Assembly: GCA_019843655.1 (NCBI GenBank)
Contig: JACDQD010000102.1
Location: 505,501-569,500 of the forward strand
Direction: 5' to 3'
From: Lethocerus indicus
Lineage: Eukaryota; Arthropoda; Insecta; Hemiptera; Belostomatidae
Length of the DNA stretch: 64,000 bases
Both the position numbers and the translations under genes were made by a program. The notes under the pieces are model-generated. The model worked only from the letters and a program-made list of their open reading frames with translations, was not told the origin of the DNA and ran no database searches. Shown here one piece after another: positions 53,728 to 64,000 of this stretch; position 1 is the stretch's first letter; every line of letters begins with the position of its first letter.

Positions 53728-56059
53728 GTGAGCCATGCTCGCGATTGTAAACCGGTCAGTGCGGGGGCGGGAGCGGGGGCGATGCAAGTAGGGGGCTTAG
53801 CGCCCCGTAGGCTGCGCTTTAGGGAGCACTCCCTTACTAATCATATTGGTTATCAGTTCGACCGTGAAGCGCAATGAACCGGCACTTGATTATACACGGG
53901 ACGCGCTCACTAATGTAGTGTAAATACCCGTGGCCCGTGTGCGTGTCGGAGGGCCCCTCTTACGTGGTGGACAATTCGACGCTGGGACAATGCGAGTATC
54001 GACCGCCACCCTCCCACCGTCCTAGGCCTTTCACGGCTCTATTTCCATGGGAACACGTGTCCTTACACCGGTGCATTATAAATTTGTATTAAACTGTGTC
54101 GTGAGGGATGGAAAAAATGAGGACAATGGGACGATATATCATAGTCGGGCCATTGTGCCCCAGTGGGCCCCTCTTAAAACCCCGCTCCCTTTTAACAAAT
54201 CGCGGTCTGTCGGGCCCGTCCTCTCAATATTAAGCCGTCCTCTCTCCGATCTAATGGACTGCCAAATAATAGACGGCATTGTCAGTGTACCCAGTACCCT
54301 AAATATATGCGCACAATTGAAGGGCAGAGTTGTAAAAGTTGAAGTTCAGAGTTCAAAAACTTTCCCCGTGACTTTTGCGGAAAAGGTCGGCGTGTTTAAC
54401 GATGATTCACTTTTGCGAGAACGCGAAACGCGATTTATAACGCGGCTATTTATTGCCGGCCCGATAAAAAGATGTTGGGTATTAAATTGCGACGATAGCC
54501 CATCAGACAAGATACTTGTGCAGCCTGAATATATGGAGCCAAGTTTTGCTTTATGACGGGTAAATATACATCGCAACTTAAGTGAGAAACTTGGGCTGGT
54601 AACACCGAGTTGTTAAGAGGTTAAAGGATAATTTTTTCCAGCTGGTGTCCTCGGTAAATACTCATTCTTTTCTCAATATTTGGTTTTCGCACAACTGTGC
54701 CAATCACCGAGATGCGCGATCTATAAATATTAATTTTATCGTATTAAGGCTTTAATGTAATAATAAAAAATATTGAATCCATATTTCCTACCGCTAGACT
54801 ATTTGTTGTTATACTGCATCTGAAATATTTATTTATCTTCCTAATATGGTATCTTCGGTAGAATTCGTCAACAGCCGAAATAATCTTCTGAACTAATAAA
54901 TAAAAACTATTGAATTACAAAAATGCTATGATTTGTGCAATTGTTCAATATTTTACTTCGAAACCAAAACCCTTCATTCTTATGTAGAAACAGTTTTGGG
55001 CATTGTTTGCGGGAAGTATGTTGCAAACGTTTTTACACAATGACTCCACCTTTCTCCCCTAAATTCGAAGGGCAACTACAATCGGGGTGATGGGGGGAGG
55101 GGGCGGTGTATCGAAAAAATTTTCCCGAAAAGATTCGGAGAGGCGTACAAGAGGATGGGTCGAGGGCCGGCCGTCAACAATTCGAACATCGGGGTTGATA
55201 CAATTGGGAAATGATAATGGGCGTGATGGGTAAATGGGGGTGGGGTTGCATTGTCCGGTATGGGGAGGCTTTCGCACCGGCACGTGTGCTCCCCATCGGG
55301 ATAAACTTCTTACAAATTCCGGGCCTGTACCTGAGCCCCCCATTTGCCGGTAGGGGATTACTGGCAGTCCGGTGAGGGATTTAGCCGCCCCCCCCGAACC
55401 CCCGACCCCTCTCTCCTAGTTATCGGTTATTAGTGCATCGGCGCATTACGGGATATTGTGCTACGGGGGGGTCACTGTGCTCGGGGCCTCTGCTCCCTGT
55501 TTTCGGAGGCCCCCCGTCGAGCTCCGAACCGAATTACATTACGGTTGGAGAGACATTAATAACACGAGGATGAGATGGTTTTCCTTTTTCCCTTCACGTA
55601 CATATCTGTTTAAACCGTAACTCTAAGCTAGTTCGAATCCCTTGCGTCATCCGCAAGCCTTGCAGGCCGGGGTATTTAAATTTCTTTCATTCGTTATTCA
55701 CAGTCCCGATCAAAAGTAAAGTTAAAAATTTGAAGTGAAATCAAATAAACTATGTATTGGTTATTTGCGTTATCATAGTTAATGACCTTGTTTATATTAT
55801 ACTAGTAACATTCTAGGTTTCCATAACGCGAATTAAATTTTGAATTATGTGTGAGATACCACTGTCGACGGCGCCACCTTCAGTGCACCGCGAACGCGCT
55901 CTTCGGTCTCGGTTATAATTAGATCTTGTGGCGGCCTCGGACGCGTTGGTTCGGACAAATTGACGCGGCCGACACAGAGGATCCCCAATTTATATTTATA
56001 GCGTGTTCCCCGGCGTCAACAACTCTGTATCAACCGTAGACCGTTGGCCGGGCGCAACA

Positions 56060-56149
56060 ATGCAGGCGGACCCAGTTAAAATGCCTTCTCCCCCACCATC
56101 ACCGCTACCGCCACCACTGCCGCCTCCTTTTGTTTCAGAACTGTCTTAA
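56060..56149 (+). other. 29-codon proline-rich micro-ORF / long pyrimidine tract ending in AG
   Basis: A CCR-rich tract (about 56085-56130) lies in a short ATG frame encoding PSPPPSPLPPPLPPPF before a stop at 56147-56149. The same bases form a long C/T-rich tract ending TTTTGTTTCAG at 56138, so the simplest reading is a polypyrimidine and acceptor-like element, not a peptide. No convincing exon follows. Confidence 0.2.
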
Positions 56150-58274
56150 CGCCCAGTGTTGAAGGGAGAACGGGAAGGAGAGAGGGGGGAGAGAAAAAAA
56201 TCTTATTGAAGTGCTAAACGATGGCCGGGTGCCAAAACCCGGCCTAGCGCCGGCACAGTCTACCGCACTCCTCTCCGCCTCTGAATATTCAATGTTCTCT
56301 CCTTCTCTTCTTTTTCTTCTCCCGTCCTCTTTTTATACCCTTACTTATCGCCGCGTCCAAAGCGCTTATAAATCTTGTAAGTGCGTCGGGGGGAAAAAAA
56401 CACCTACGCCCGAACTATATTGATACGGGCACCTTTGAATTGATGGAGTCGTGTCAAACGCTAGAAGAGTGTTGTCAACTACCCGTCGAGGCGTAGGGCA
56501 TACGGAGAAGACACTTTTATTAAAAAAACATTCCGGAGAAAACAAACCGAATTTTCCATCAGTTTACTGATGGTTAAACGTTTACTAATTAAATGAGAAA
56601 ATCTGCACAAAATCCTGAAAACCTCAAAAATAAGTTTTCATTATAGCCGGTTTAATTATCTAAGTTCAATACAATCGTATTTCTTCATACAGATTTGTTA
56701 GGATTCGATCCTTCGACTGTTTAGGCTCTGCAGGTCACTGCACGCGATTATATTTATGGAATAAAATGATTGAAATATATATTTAAATCTTGAATTCAGT
56801 GGAAAATGAAAGATTAATTTTTGAGTATTAAAAGCAGAAAATCCATTATGTTCAAGTAGAGTAAGTATTTTGCTTACTTTAGACAATGGGTGTTTGGGCT
56901 ATGGTATAAATTATTTGTATAAAAATTCATAATGTTTAGTCCAAGCAAATATTAGCTTCTTTCACATTTCAAGCGTCTTACTCCTGTGTAGTCCAGTCTA
57001 ATACTATCGCGTTAACAATAGTTGGCAGCGTTTATTTTTCTTGATACATTTGTATTTAACCAATACCGAGTCCAAAAATTGAACGCAATTTAAATTACTT
57101 ATCAATACACCGTGCAATTAAAAAAAGTACAATTGCGGTCGGCGACTGTTATGAAAAATCAAATTTGTCGGAGTAATTTTTTTAATTCGATTTGTTGGAA
57201 CAGCAGTTTGCTAAAACTGGATCAGCGTCCTCTGTTTAGAATTGTTGGAAATAAAAATCATATCGATAAAAAAGAAAAGTAATATGGGAAAGGGGGGGGA
57301 GTAGGGCGACGATATAAATAGAGCCCGGGTCCCTATTATTAGCCCCGGGCAGCGTGCATCAAAATTAATGGTCGGTTTTATTCAGCGGTGCCACCGAATA
57401 AATAGCTCGTAATATTAAACTGTTATTTTATTTATTTGCAGGCCCTTTTTGCCCTTTTTCCCTCCTTTTTTTTCTTTCTTTTAAAGGGGAACGTAGCACG
57501 GGAAAAAATGATTCGCAAGCGCCATGATTCATTTCCCTTACTTGAGCGCGACTAAAGTAAATCTTGTTAGCCGCGCGCCGTTATTCCGTCCAGTTTTTTC
57601 AGTGAAAAAAAAATGAATTTACATGCGCAGAAATTATTTACAACCCCCTCCCCGCCGCCGCCCTTTTCTCTGTTGAACGTAAAGCCCGATTAAATACGAA
57701 ATTCTGAATAAATTTGCCGGGCAATGAGCGTTAGTTTCGTCGTTGTATATATTGTCCAACAATTATTGCTCGGTATCTCTTAATAGATCTCACGGTAAAC
57801 CACCTTCCAGGGCGCTATCTAGACTAACTATACGGGTCAAACATTTCTTGCGGTCGTTAACAATAGTTATTTGGCCGAATTAAATATTCATAGTTTTTCA
57901 GCAAAATCCAAACTGCTACATTTATATTTCCTCAGTTTCCTCATCCTTATCGCGTTAACTGTCAATCTATTGAGTGGTTAAGGAATGATCGTTGATTCCG
58001 CCCCGTTGGAGGAGTCGGCCGGGGGGCAATTCCAGATTTGCGACGCACAATCCGGGCGTCCGGAGGCCGGTCGCAATTTCCGCACTCCCGATTCCGGAAT
58101 TCCATCCTCAACGGGAGTCGGAAGGGGGAATTAGCGGGGCGTTAATCTGCGGACGGCCCATTGGTCGGCCGGCCCCCAAATGAGTTCATTACGGGCCGAT
58201 AATGTCTTGGCATCGATCGGCCGAGGCGAGATTCGGAGCCGCCCCCGCCCCCGCACCCCAAACACCCCGAGGCT

Positions 58275-58311
58275 ATTCCTCCCTCCCTCCATCCCTCCCT
58301 CTCTCCCTCAG
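58275..58311 (+). repeat. Pyrimidine tract of CCCT units ending in CAG
   Basis: Repeated TCCC and CTCC units end CTCCCTCAG, a good acceptor in isolation. The frames after it are open for up to 37 codons but no donor or coding bias supports an exon. Confidence 0.75.
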
Positions 58312-60022
58312 TCCACGGCACTTAATCTGGCTTTTTCCTGGATTTACACGCGGGAAATAATTAGAAGGGGAGAGGATTCCGCACGAACTCGCTCTCAAAG
58401 CCCGGGCCTTCTTAGCCGTTAACGCCCGCCCTCTTCTTTTTCTTTATGCAACATTAAGCCTAATGAACAAAGGGGCCGGATGGGGACTGCGGGGAATATT
58501 TATAAATACGACGCGACCCCCCGGGGAATAATGTCGAACGTATAATATAATTCTCATTCGGAAGAGCGCTTCCACTAAATTGCAACTTTTTTCACAAAAT
58601 TACCGCTAACGTCAACTTAATTAATTCCAGTATTTACCTTTATCAGAATTAAAATCAGTTTTTTTATAAATATTCCATAATTCTCTTACTTAAAACTTGC
58701 ATTAAACGAATAATAATAAGGTTCGATATTCACTATTTCCAACTTATAATGTAGTTTAAACAAATTCAAATATTCTTACCGTCCTCATACACGGGGTCTT
58801 AAGGAGGCCTGAAATTCAAGGTGGGGGACCGGGGAGCTTTGAAACATTGGGCCATTATCGGCTGCGCCCGGTTCATCCTCCCACCGTATGTAAATCCCCC
58901 GTTTATCTCCCGGCCCCCGGGAGTATCGACGCCCCGCGGGGAAAGCCTTAAACGTCCGGCGGCTCAGCTGAAGATTGCATCTCCTCCGTCTTCGGCGGGG
59001 AGGGTTTGGCTCCGAGCCAACGCAGGCGCAATTAATTACCGAGACTGGGCTAACCGGAAACGCTCGGCGCTAGTGTCGCAGTAAATTGTATTCCAGTGCC
59101 AATGATTTACCGTGGCCTTTTTAAGAACTTCGGCTTAAACGGGGAGAAAAAACAAAATTATTTAAAAGCCCTTTCCGGTCCCCTTATTTGGCCGGCATGT
59201 TTCCCTAGCTCTGAACTCTCCCCGGCTTTCATTCGACCTAATAAAAGATAAATTCCCTTTTACCGCTTTGGCAGAGATCGTGTTTACCGTTCGTTGACCG
59301 AATAAAACGGAAAGGAATATTTTCTCTGCCGTTTTAGAGTTCTTATTTTAACCTTTAAACAAATGCCAATGCACTACAGAAAAAGTTCCTTGTGAGTCAG
59401 CCATAATTAATCGGGATATAATCATTAAACCAAGTACACTCTCATTGGTCCGCTCCGCTCAACATATATATGTTAATATAACATACACAATGCATTAAAA
59501 ATGAAATTTTCACATCAATAAAAGTTGTCATCGTGGGTATTAACATGTCATGAAATTTCACTAAAGCACTTTGATGCAGAGGAGTTAAAAGGTATGAATT
59601 TACAACTGTACATTTCAGGAATATCGAAGGTATTATTCTACTTGGATAGTCAGCAACGGAATATATTAATCTTGGAGGTTGTTTTTGGGCCGTTTTATGC
59701 ATTTTGGTTGTCTTCCCCTAACCACTTGCCACAAAATCACCTTCATAAATAAATGCTTGCTATACACTGTAAATTATACTTTATTTTATACGTTTTAAAC
59801 TAGGCCGAAAATTTCCCCTCGGCCCATTAACACTGTTAAGCGATCTGCGTAAAACAAACCTTACGTGCTCGCCGGGAGGCCGCTATCATTACCCTGTTGG
59901 TGGGGGATGTTTACTTTATTGGAGTAATGCGAAACAAATTGTACGGTACTTATGTATTTTAATATTTCACCACCTCTTATCGCGAGGAATTTTAATTAAA
60001 AACGTTAATTAGTATTGCCCCG

Positions 60023-60053
60023 CTCTTCCCTCCCTCCCTCCCTACCTCTTTAG
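60023..60053 (+). repeat. (CCCT)n tract ending in TTTAG
   Basis: Four to five CCCT/TCCC units followed by CTACCTCTTTAG, acceptor-like. No supportable exon follows. Confidence 0.75.
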
Positions 60054-62544
60054 CACAATATATTTCCTTCCAGATTCGCGTGTTGTTTGCACTTTCGCTT
60101 TATCCCCGGGTTCTTTGCCCATGGCAAAGCTGTAAAAATGATCCCTTAGTCGTTAAATTCCATCCCGCTATTTTAAATTATTCCATGGGTGCCGCATAAA
60201 TTGTGACAGCGATGATGACTCAGATGATACGAATTGCGTGTACGCCGTTGAGCTCCGTGGCCTCCCTCCCCACTTATCTGTTGGGTGCGTACCGCAGGCT
60301 AGAATGTCGTGCATATACAATTTATGCATATGAGTACGGTTAACCCCTGTAGGCATAATTACTCGGGTGTCATTCCCAAGACGAATGGAGGGGGGGAGTG
60401 CCGTGACTTCTAAAAATATGCGCACTTTGGTTCACCGAATTGCAAATGACATATGAGAACTGAGAAGTTCTCCACCAATTTCAGGAGACTCCAAGGCACG
60501 TCCCGTTTCATAAAACTTCTGAAAACCAAAAAGATCTGTATCCGTTGAGCGGCAATTATATTGTATAAACAAAATACATGTTCCATATAGAATATCACAT
60601 TAGATTAAAATTTTGTGGACGGATTTCGGTCAGAAGTTATGACACTGTGGATGTTCCAATACAAATTCTTCATGTATAAATTTATAAGTTCTTTTTAATT
60701 AACGGGAAAAGATATAAATTTTCTGTAGCCATGGTGATTTTTATTTAATTAAGAACATGATGATAAGATCAATTAAATGGAATTTATGGAAGGGCCTCTG
60801 CTGCTGTTGAAGCGTCTTTTTAAATTTTAAAATGTTTAAATAAAACACTGAATATGGTCCTGTTGTAGTAAATCTGGAAACACTGTGCTCATTGCATGGC
60901 AAAATTTATTATCGCCTGCGTACTCAAGCGCCTCAAGAATTCGAGTTTAGGTTATGCATAATTTTGGAAGAGTAAGAAAATTTTCGATTCGGAAAAATTG
61001 CACGTGGCAGAGCTTTTCAAATGGTATACGACTCTTAAAATATATTAAGGTTTTAGTGTATAAGAGGAGCGGTTTTATAATTCACGGCTAATTAGGCAAG
61101 AGTCTGAGGGAAATATTGTCATGAATCCTATTATGGAGAAGATTGAATAGAGCGGAGCACTTAATGCGTACTTGGTCCGGCGACGGCTTCTGTACGTTTG
61201 TAGGCGTAGGGCAGGAAGTGAGCTCTGAAAAACCGGCTAATATATATAAAATAAAAAACTGGCAAAGATGTTCAAAATCATTAGCAGCTTTCCCTTGAGC
61301 CCACTTTGAAAACTGTAAACGCTTTTGCAGGTTTTTTTGCCCCTGTATTTTTAAGTATTTTTTTTTAGAGTCGAGGGCTCTCCAATGGGTTCGCCTTTGC
61401 CCTTATGTTTTCCTCCGCCTGAGGTTTTTCCAAATAAGGTTGGAAATTACCGAGCCGTATTGATGGGCTCTGGTTCCCGTCTGCCGTTGGGTAATGTTCA
61501 TTTAATGAAGCGAAATTCGTGGATTATCAGTAATTGCCGAGCAGGAATGAGAAAATACATACATTCTTTTACGGATAAAATAAGTTGATTCCAGAAAATA
61601 GAAAAATAATCGAGGAAATAATTAATTCCTCTTGTAGTACCTCTAAAACCTGCATGTGGGGTTATAGTTTTGGAGTTACGAAACAACCGTAAGTGTTCTG
61701 AAAATGTTTTTGCACTATTACCTAAACTCCTTTGATGTCTTATTTGAGAAGAAACATTATTACTTCAATACAGTTGCTATAATATTTTTGACAATGGTAC
61801 AATTGTTTCACAGTGTGGACCCATAAATATGATTTATGTACGCTTTTAACATACCCGACCGTTTCTAAAGTTTCAGAATAAAGTTCATGCCCCCCCCTCC
61901 CCAAATGTTATATGGGTGCAGTTATTTTTGAGCATTTAAGAAGGTAATCAGTCTCTGTCTCGGGAATCGAGTACGGAATTCATAAAACTTCGGTCGGGGT
62001 CCTCCGGAATTTATTCAGGTTTTGGCGACTGGGCCTCATTTCGGATGCAATTGACTCCGCAGCAGCGAAAAGAGACGCTTTTCTCTTTTATTTTTGAAAA
62101 CGTCGGGGTTTTTTTTAAACGCTATGTCAAAATATTGGTAACGTCCGGAACGTGTCGTTCCCTCGTCCGCGGTTTTTGATGTATGCTCCCGACGCGGCGG
62201 GACGGCCGAACGGCTGTCAAAATAAAATTAATATCCCGCACGATTATTGAATTTTAACGCGGCCCCCACCATCGTCCGGGGAGTGGCGAAGGGCGGAAAC
62301 TGAAATTAGGGCAAAAGGAAAACTGGATAGGATGAGGAGGAAATGGAGAGGAAATTTCCTCTCGGCGAATGGAAAATCTGTTCTTATTTCTGATTATTGA
62401 ACAGCGAGTAGTCGCTTTAATCTATTTATATCAGCGAAAATAATACTCACACATCGCAACACTAATAAAATAATTTATTGAGAGGATTTCCATTACGGAA
62501 ACAAGTTTGATCGATTAATATTTTATTATACTGCACAAAACGTA

Positions 62545-62566
62545 ATTCTCTATTGGACTAGAGAAT
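62545..62566 (+). repeat. Perfect 8-bp inverted repeat
   Basis: Arms ATTCTCTA (62545-62552) and TAGAGAAT (62559-62566) flank a 6-nt loop TTGGAC. Confidence 0.9.
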
Positions 62567-62820
62567 AATACTTAATAAATCCTTGTTGAAAGTTAAAATG
62601 TTTACCTTCCTCGAGATCGCTTTCCCAAAATGTTTTTCGGAAGTAGGCCTTACTTTTTTTATTTCCGTTTTTACTCCGCTCGTTTCTCAATAGGGGACAT
62701 TAGAGCCTATGAAATTACATTTTAAGGCCGGGCAACACGTCGGCCGTGTAGACAAAGTAAGGCGAAACTGCTATTAGGAGGGGGGTTGCCAACTTGGGGA
62801 CAAGGTAAATCCCCCGGCAA

Positions 62821-62853
62821 ATCTAATTGTAAGGAGGAGGTCTACAATTAGAT
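62821..62853 (+). repeat. Perfect 11-bp inverted repeat, extendable to about 17 pairs
   Basis: Arms ATCTAATTGTA (62821-62831) and TACAATTAGAT (62843-62853) are exact reverse complements around an 11-nt purine-rich loop. Outer CCCCGG before the first arm and CCGGGG after the second can also pair across a small bulge. It lies 51 nt upstream of the acceptor-like CAG at 62904. Confidence 0.9.
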
Positions 62854-62854
62854 C

Positions 62855-62883
62855 CCGGGGCGTGGCGGGGCGGGGCGGGGCCG
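62855..62883 (+). promoter_or_regulatory. GC-box cluster
   Basis: Repeated GGGGCGG/GGGGCGT units (GGGGCGTGGCGGGGCGGGG) form two to three overlapping Sp/KLF-type GC boxes between the hairpin and the acceptor-like site. There is no TATA box or clear initiator nearby, so a promoter is only a possibility. Confidence 0.3.
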
Positions 62884-62904
62884 CGCTAATGTCTCCCCCT
62901 GCAG

Positions 62905-63061
62905 CCGACAGCCAACAGCCCGGCTGACTTTCAAGTTGTTCACGAACTGCACCACCAGCACTCTCCCTCCTACAGACTCCTCTTTATCGTCCAATGCGCC
63001 CGCTTACAACGCTTTCTCTCCCTCGGCCCCCGGTCACGGACTCGCCCGGCAACCCTGTTAA
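62905..63061 (+). other. Acceptor-like site followed by two open frames (weak exon candidate)
   Basis: GCGCTAATGTCTCCCCCTGCAG ends at 62904 and has a branch-like CTAAT, a pyrimidine tract and CAG. Entered in phase 1 from the transmembrane exon, this AG meets a stop within eight codons. The next-but-one AG (ending 62918) would give an open phase-1 frame to 63058, with a Ser/Thr/Pro-rich peptide (TNCTTSTLPPTDSS) that could be an extracellular linker. A different frame from 62905 is open for about 80 codons. No good donor is visible, and use of a downstream AG is unusual. This is therefore recorded as a signal, not a gene call. Confidence 0.12.
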
Positions 63062-64000
63062 CCGTTCCCGGCCAGCCAAGTTATAAGCGGCACATATATG
63101 ACCCGCTAAAGCATCCCGCTTGTTACCGCCCTCCGCTTGCTCCTTAGCCCTTCTTCATTTCCCCCTTTATTTACCTCGGTTTACCGAACATACAGTCATT
63201 CTATATCGACAAAACCAATATCGGTTTAGGCCGGATTAATAAATTTGAATTAATTAAAACGCTATCATAAACAGTTCTGAATACCTAGATAATTTCACTG
63301 ATAATTTCTTGAAGTGGTGTCCTTCATGATCCTCGTAAATAAAACTTGAATATAAATTATTGGCCGACCACTTCGGTCCTATTTCGTATCGGAGCGGAGT
63401 CACTTTGTCTACAGAGATAAAAATGAAACAGTGTACAGAAAATGGATTGTAATCCTGTCGGAGATATAATCTTCCGGTCCCATTTGTTCACAGAGGCAAT
63501 CTCACGCTCCCACAGGCTCTTTGGGAACATCCGCATATTCCTGACCTCCGTATTTGTTCTCTCGTTATTTACTTTTTGTTCCCGTCCGCTCTTTACCATC
63601 CCCGGTCTTTACCTTGGTCCGTTGTAAAAGCTCGAATCTGATCATTCCTTTTGTGATTTTAAGGTTTTTACCAGTTATTCTGTGAAGACTGCGTGGAGAA
63701 AATTTATCAGAACTATTTTTCCGAACAGAACACTCAGAATTCAGAACACTTACATTTCCAAAATAGCGGAATGCCTTTTAGTTTTTCACTGTGCCCTGCT
63801 ATTATAGAAGTACCAACTAAAGTGAAATTTCTTTTGAAGTGTAGTTCTGCTAAGTAAGATCAAATTAATTTTTTAACACCCGGTGTATACTTTTACTTCA
63901 ATATTTTATTATTTATTTAAAATTCCTCCTTTACTTTTGTTACTATCGTTTGGTGAAACGTTAATTTGATAGTTGTAATTTATTATAGAATTGAAAACGT

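Larger units (their letters stand above)
52707..64000 (+). other. Intron after the teneurin transmembrane exon, distal part (continues past window)
   Basis: I recognise no coding exon and no cysteine-patterned EGF-like frame. AT-rich zones are about 54600-55000, 56560-57280 and 60590-61070; GC-rich islands are about 55060-55530, 57980-58450, 58810-59080 and 62740-63160. Two long pyrimidine tracts ending in AG (58311 and 60053) resemble acceptors but are followed by no convincing exon. A 169-residue frame at 54047-54556 has no recognised domain and is about as long as chance allows here. Confidence 0.55.

Noticed and set aside
53218..53877. 219-residue plus-strand frame
   Set aside because: About a tenth of it is an Arg-Glu run from the GA microsatellite, which cannot contain a stop in any frame; the flanks show no coding bias or known domain.
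54047..54556. 169-residue plus-strand frame
   Set aside because: Its length is about what chance allows over six frames of 64 kb at this composition, and no domain or splice pair supports it.
55059..55343. 94-residue minus-strand frame
   Set aside because: Pro-rich composition follows from C/G homopolymer runs, and there is no family match or splice support.
55600..55660. tRNA-like T-loop GTTCGAATCC
   Set aside because: The bases flanking the loop do not form a T stem, and there is no A box or acceptor stem upstream.
57421..57483. TTTATTTATTTGCAG acceptor-like site at 57440
   Set aside because: The sequence after it is itself a T/C tract encoding low-complexity Phe/Pro/Ser, with no donor.
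58821..59084. 86-residue GC-rich plus-strand frame
   Set aside because: Third-position GC is only slightly above overall GC, and no donor or recognised motif supports an exon.

Overview
This window looks like about 64 kb of a eukaryotic nuclear genome, most likely an arthropod and probably an insect, lying almost entirely inside very long introns of one plus-strand gene. Nothing in it looks bacterial or viral: there are no packed open reading frames, no ribosome-binding-site pattern, no operons, no rRNA or tRNA, and no CRISPR array. Long AT-rich stretches alternate with 100-400 bp GC-rich islands. CpG is common throughout, by eye, which argues against a vertebrate-type methylated genome.

The one secure coding feature is an internal exon at 35966-36204 (+), with a textbook acceptor and donor. 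It encodes the end of a Gly/Pro-rich cytoplasmic region, a basic cysteine-containing juxtamembrane stretch and the single transmembrane segment of a teneurin. Teneurins are giant type II synaptic adhesion and axon-guidance proteins. The segment resembles the Ten-a-like branch more than Drosophila Ten-m as I remember them, so the paralogue assignment is tentative.

About 14 kb upstream, 21833-21951 (+) has the base profile of a real exon (GC3 above GC1 above GC2) and ends at a plausible donor. Its phase fits the transmembrane exon exactly, the two joining through a Gly codon split 2+1. It is the best candidate for the preceding cytoplasmic-domain exon. Weaker exon-like signals are a possible initial exon at 8959-9097, a possible 72-nt phase-symmetric cassette exon at 38481-38552 and an acceptor-like site at 62905.

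Layout: 1-21832, upstream intron or 5' region; 21833-21951, candidate exon; 21952-35965, a 14 kb intron; 35966-36204, teneurin transmembrane exon; 36205-64000, at least 27.8 kb of the next intron. No exon of the large teneurin extracellular region (EGF-like repeats, beta-propeller, YD-repeat barrel) was recognised, so those exons should lie downstream. The last intron carries a sequence at 52700/52701 resembling a recursive-splicing ratchet point and, at 62821-62904, an 11-bp perfect hairpin, a GC-box cluster and an acceptor-like site in close succession. The rest is microsatellites, polypyrimidine tracts, small hairpins and chance ORFs. No transposon with coding capacity was recognised.
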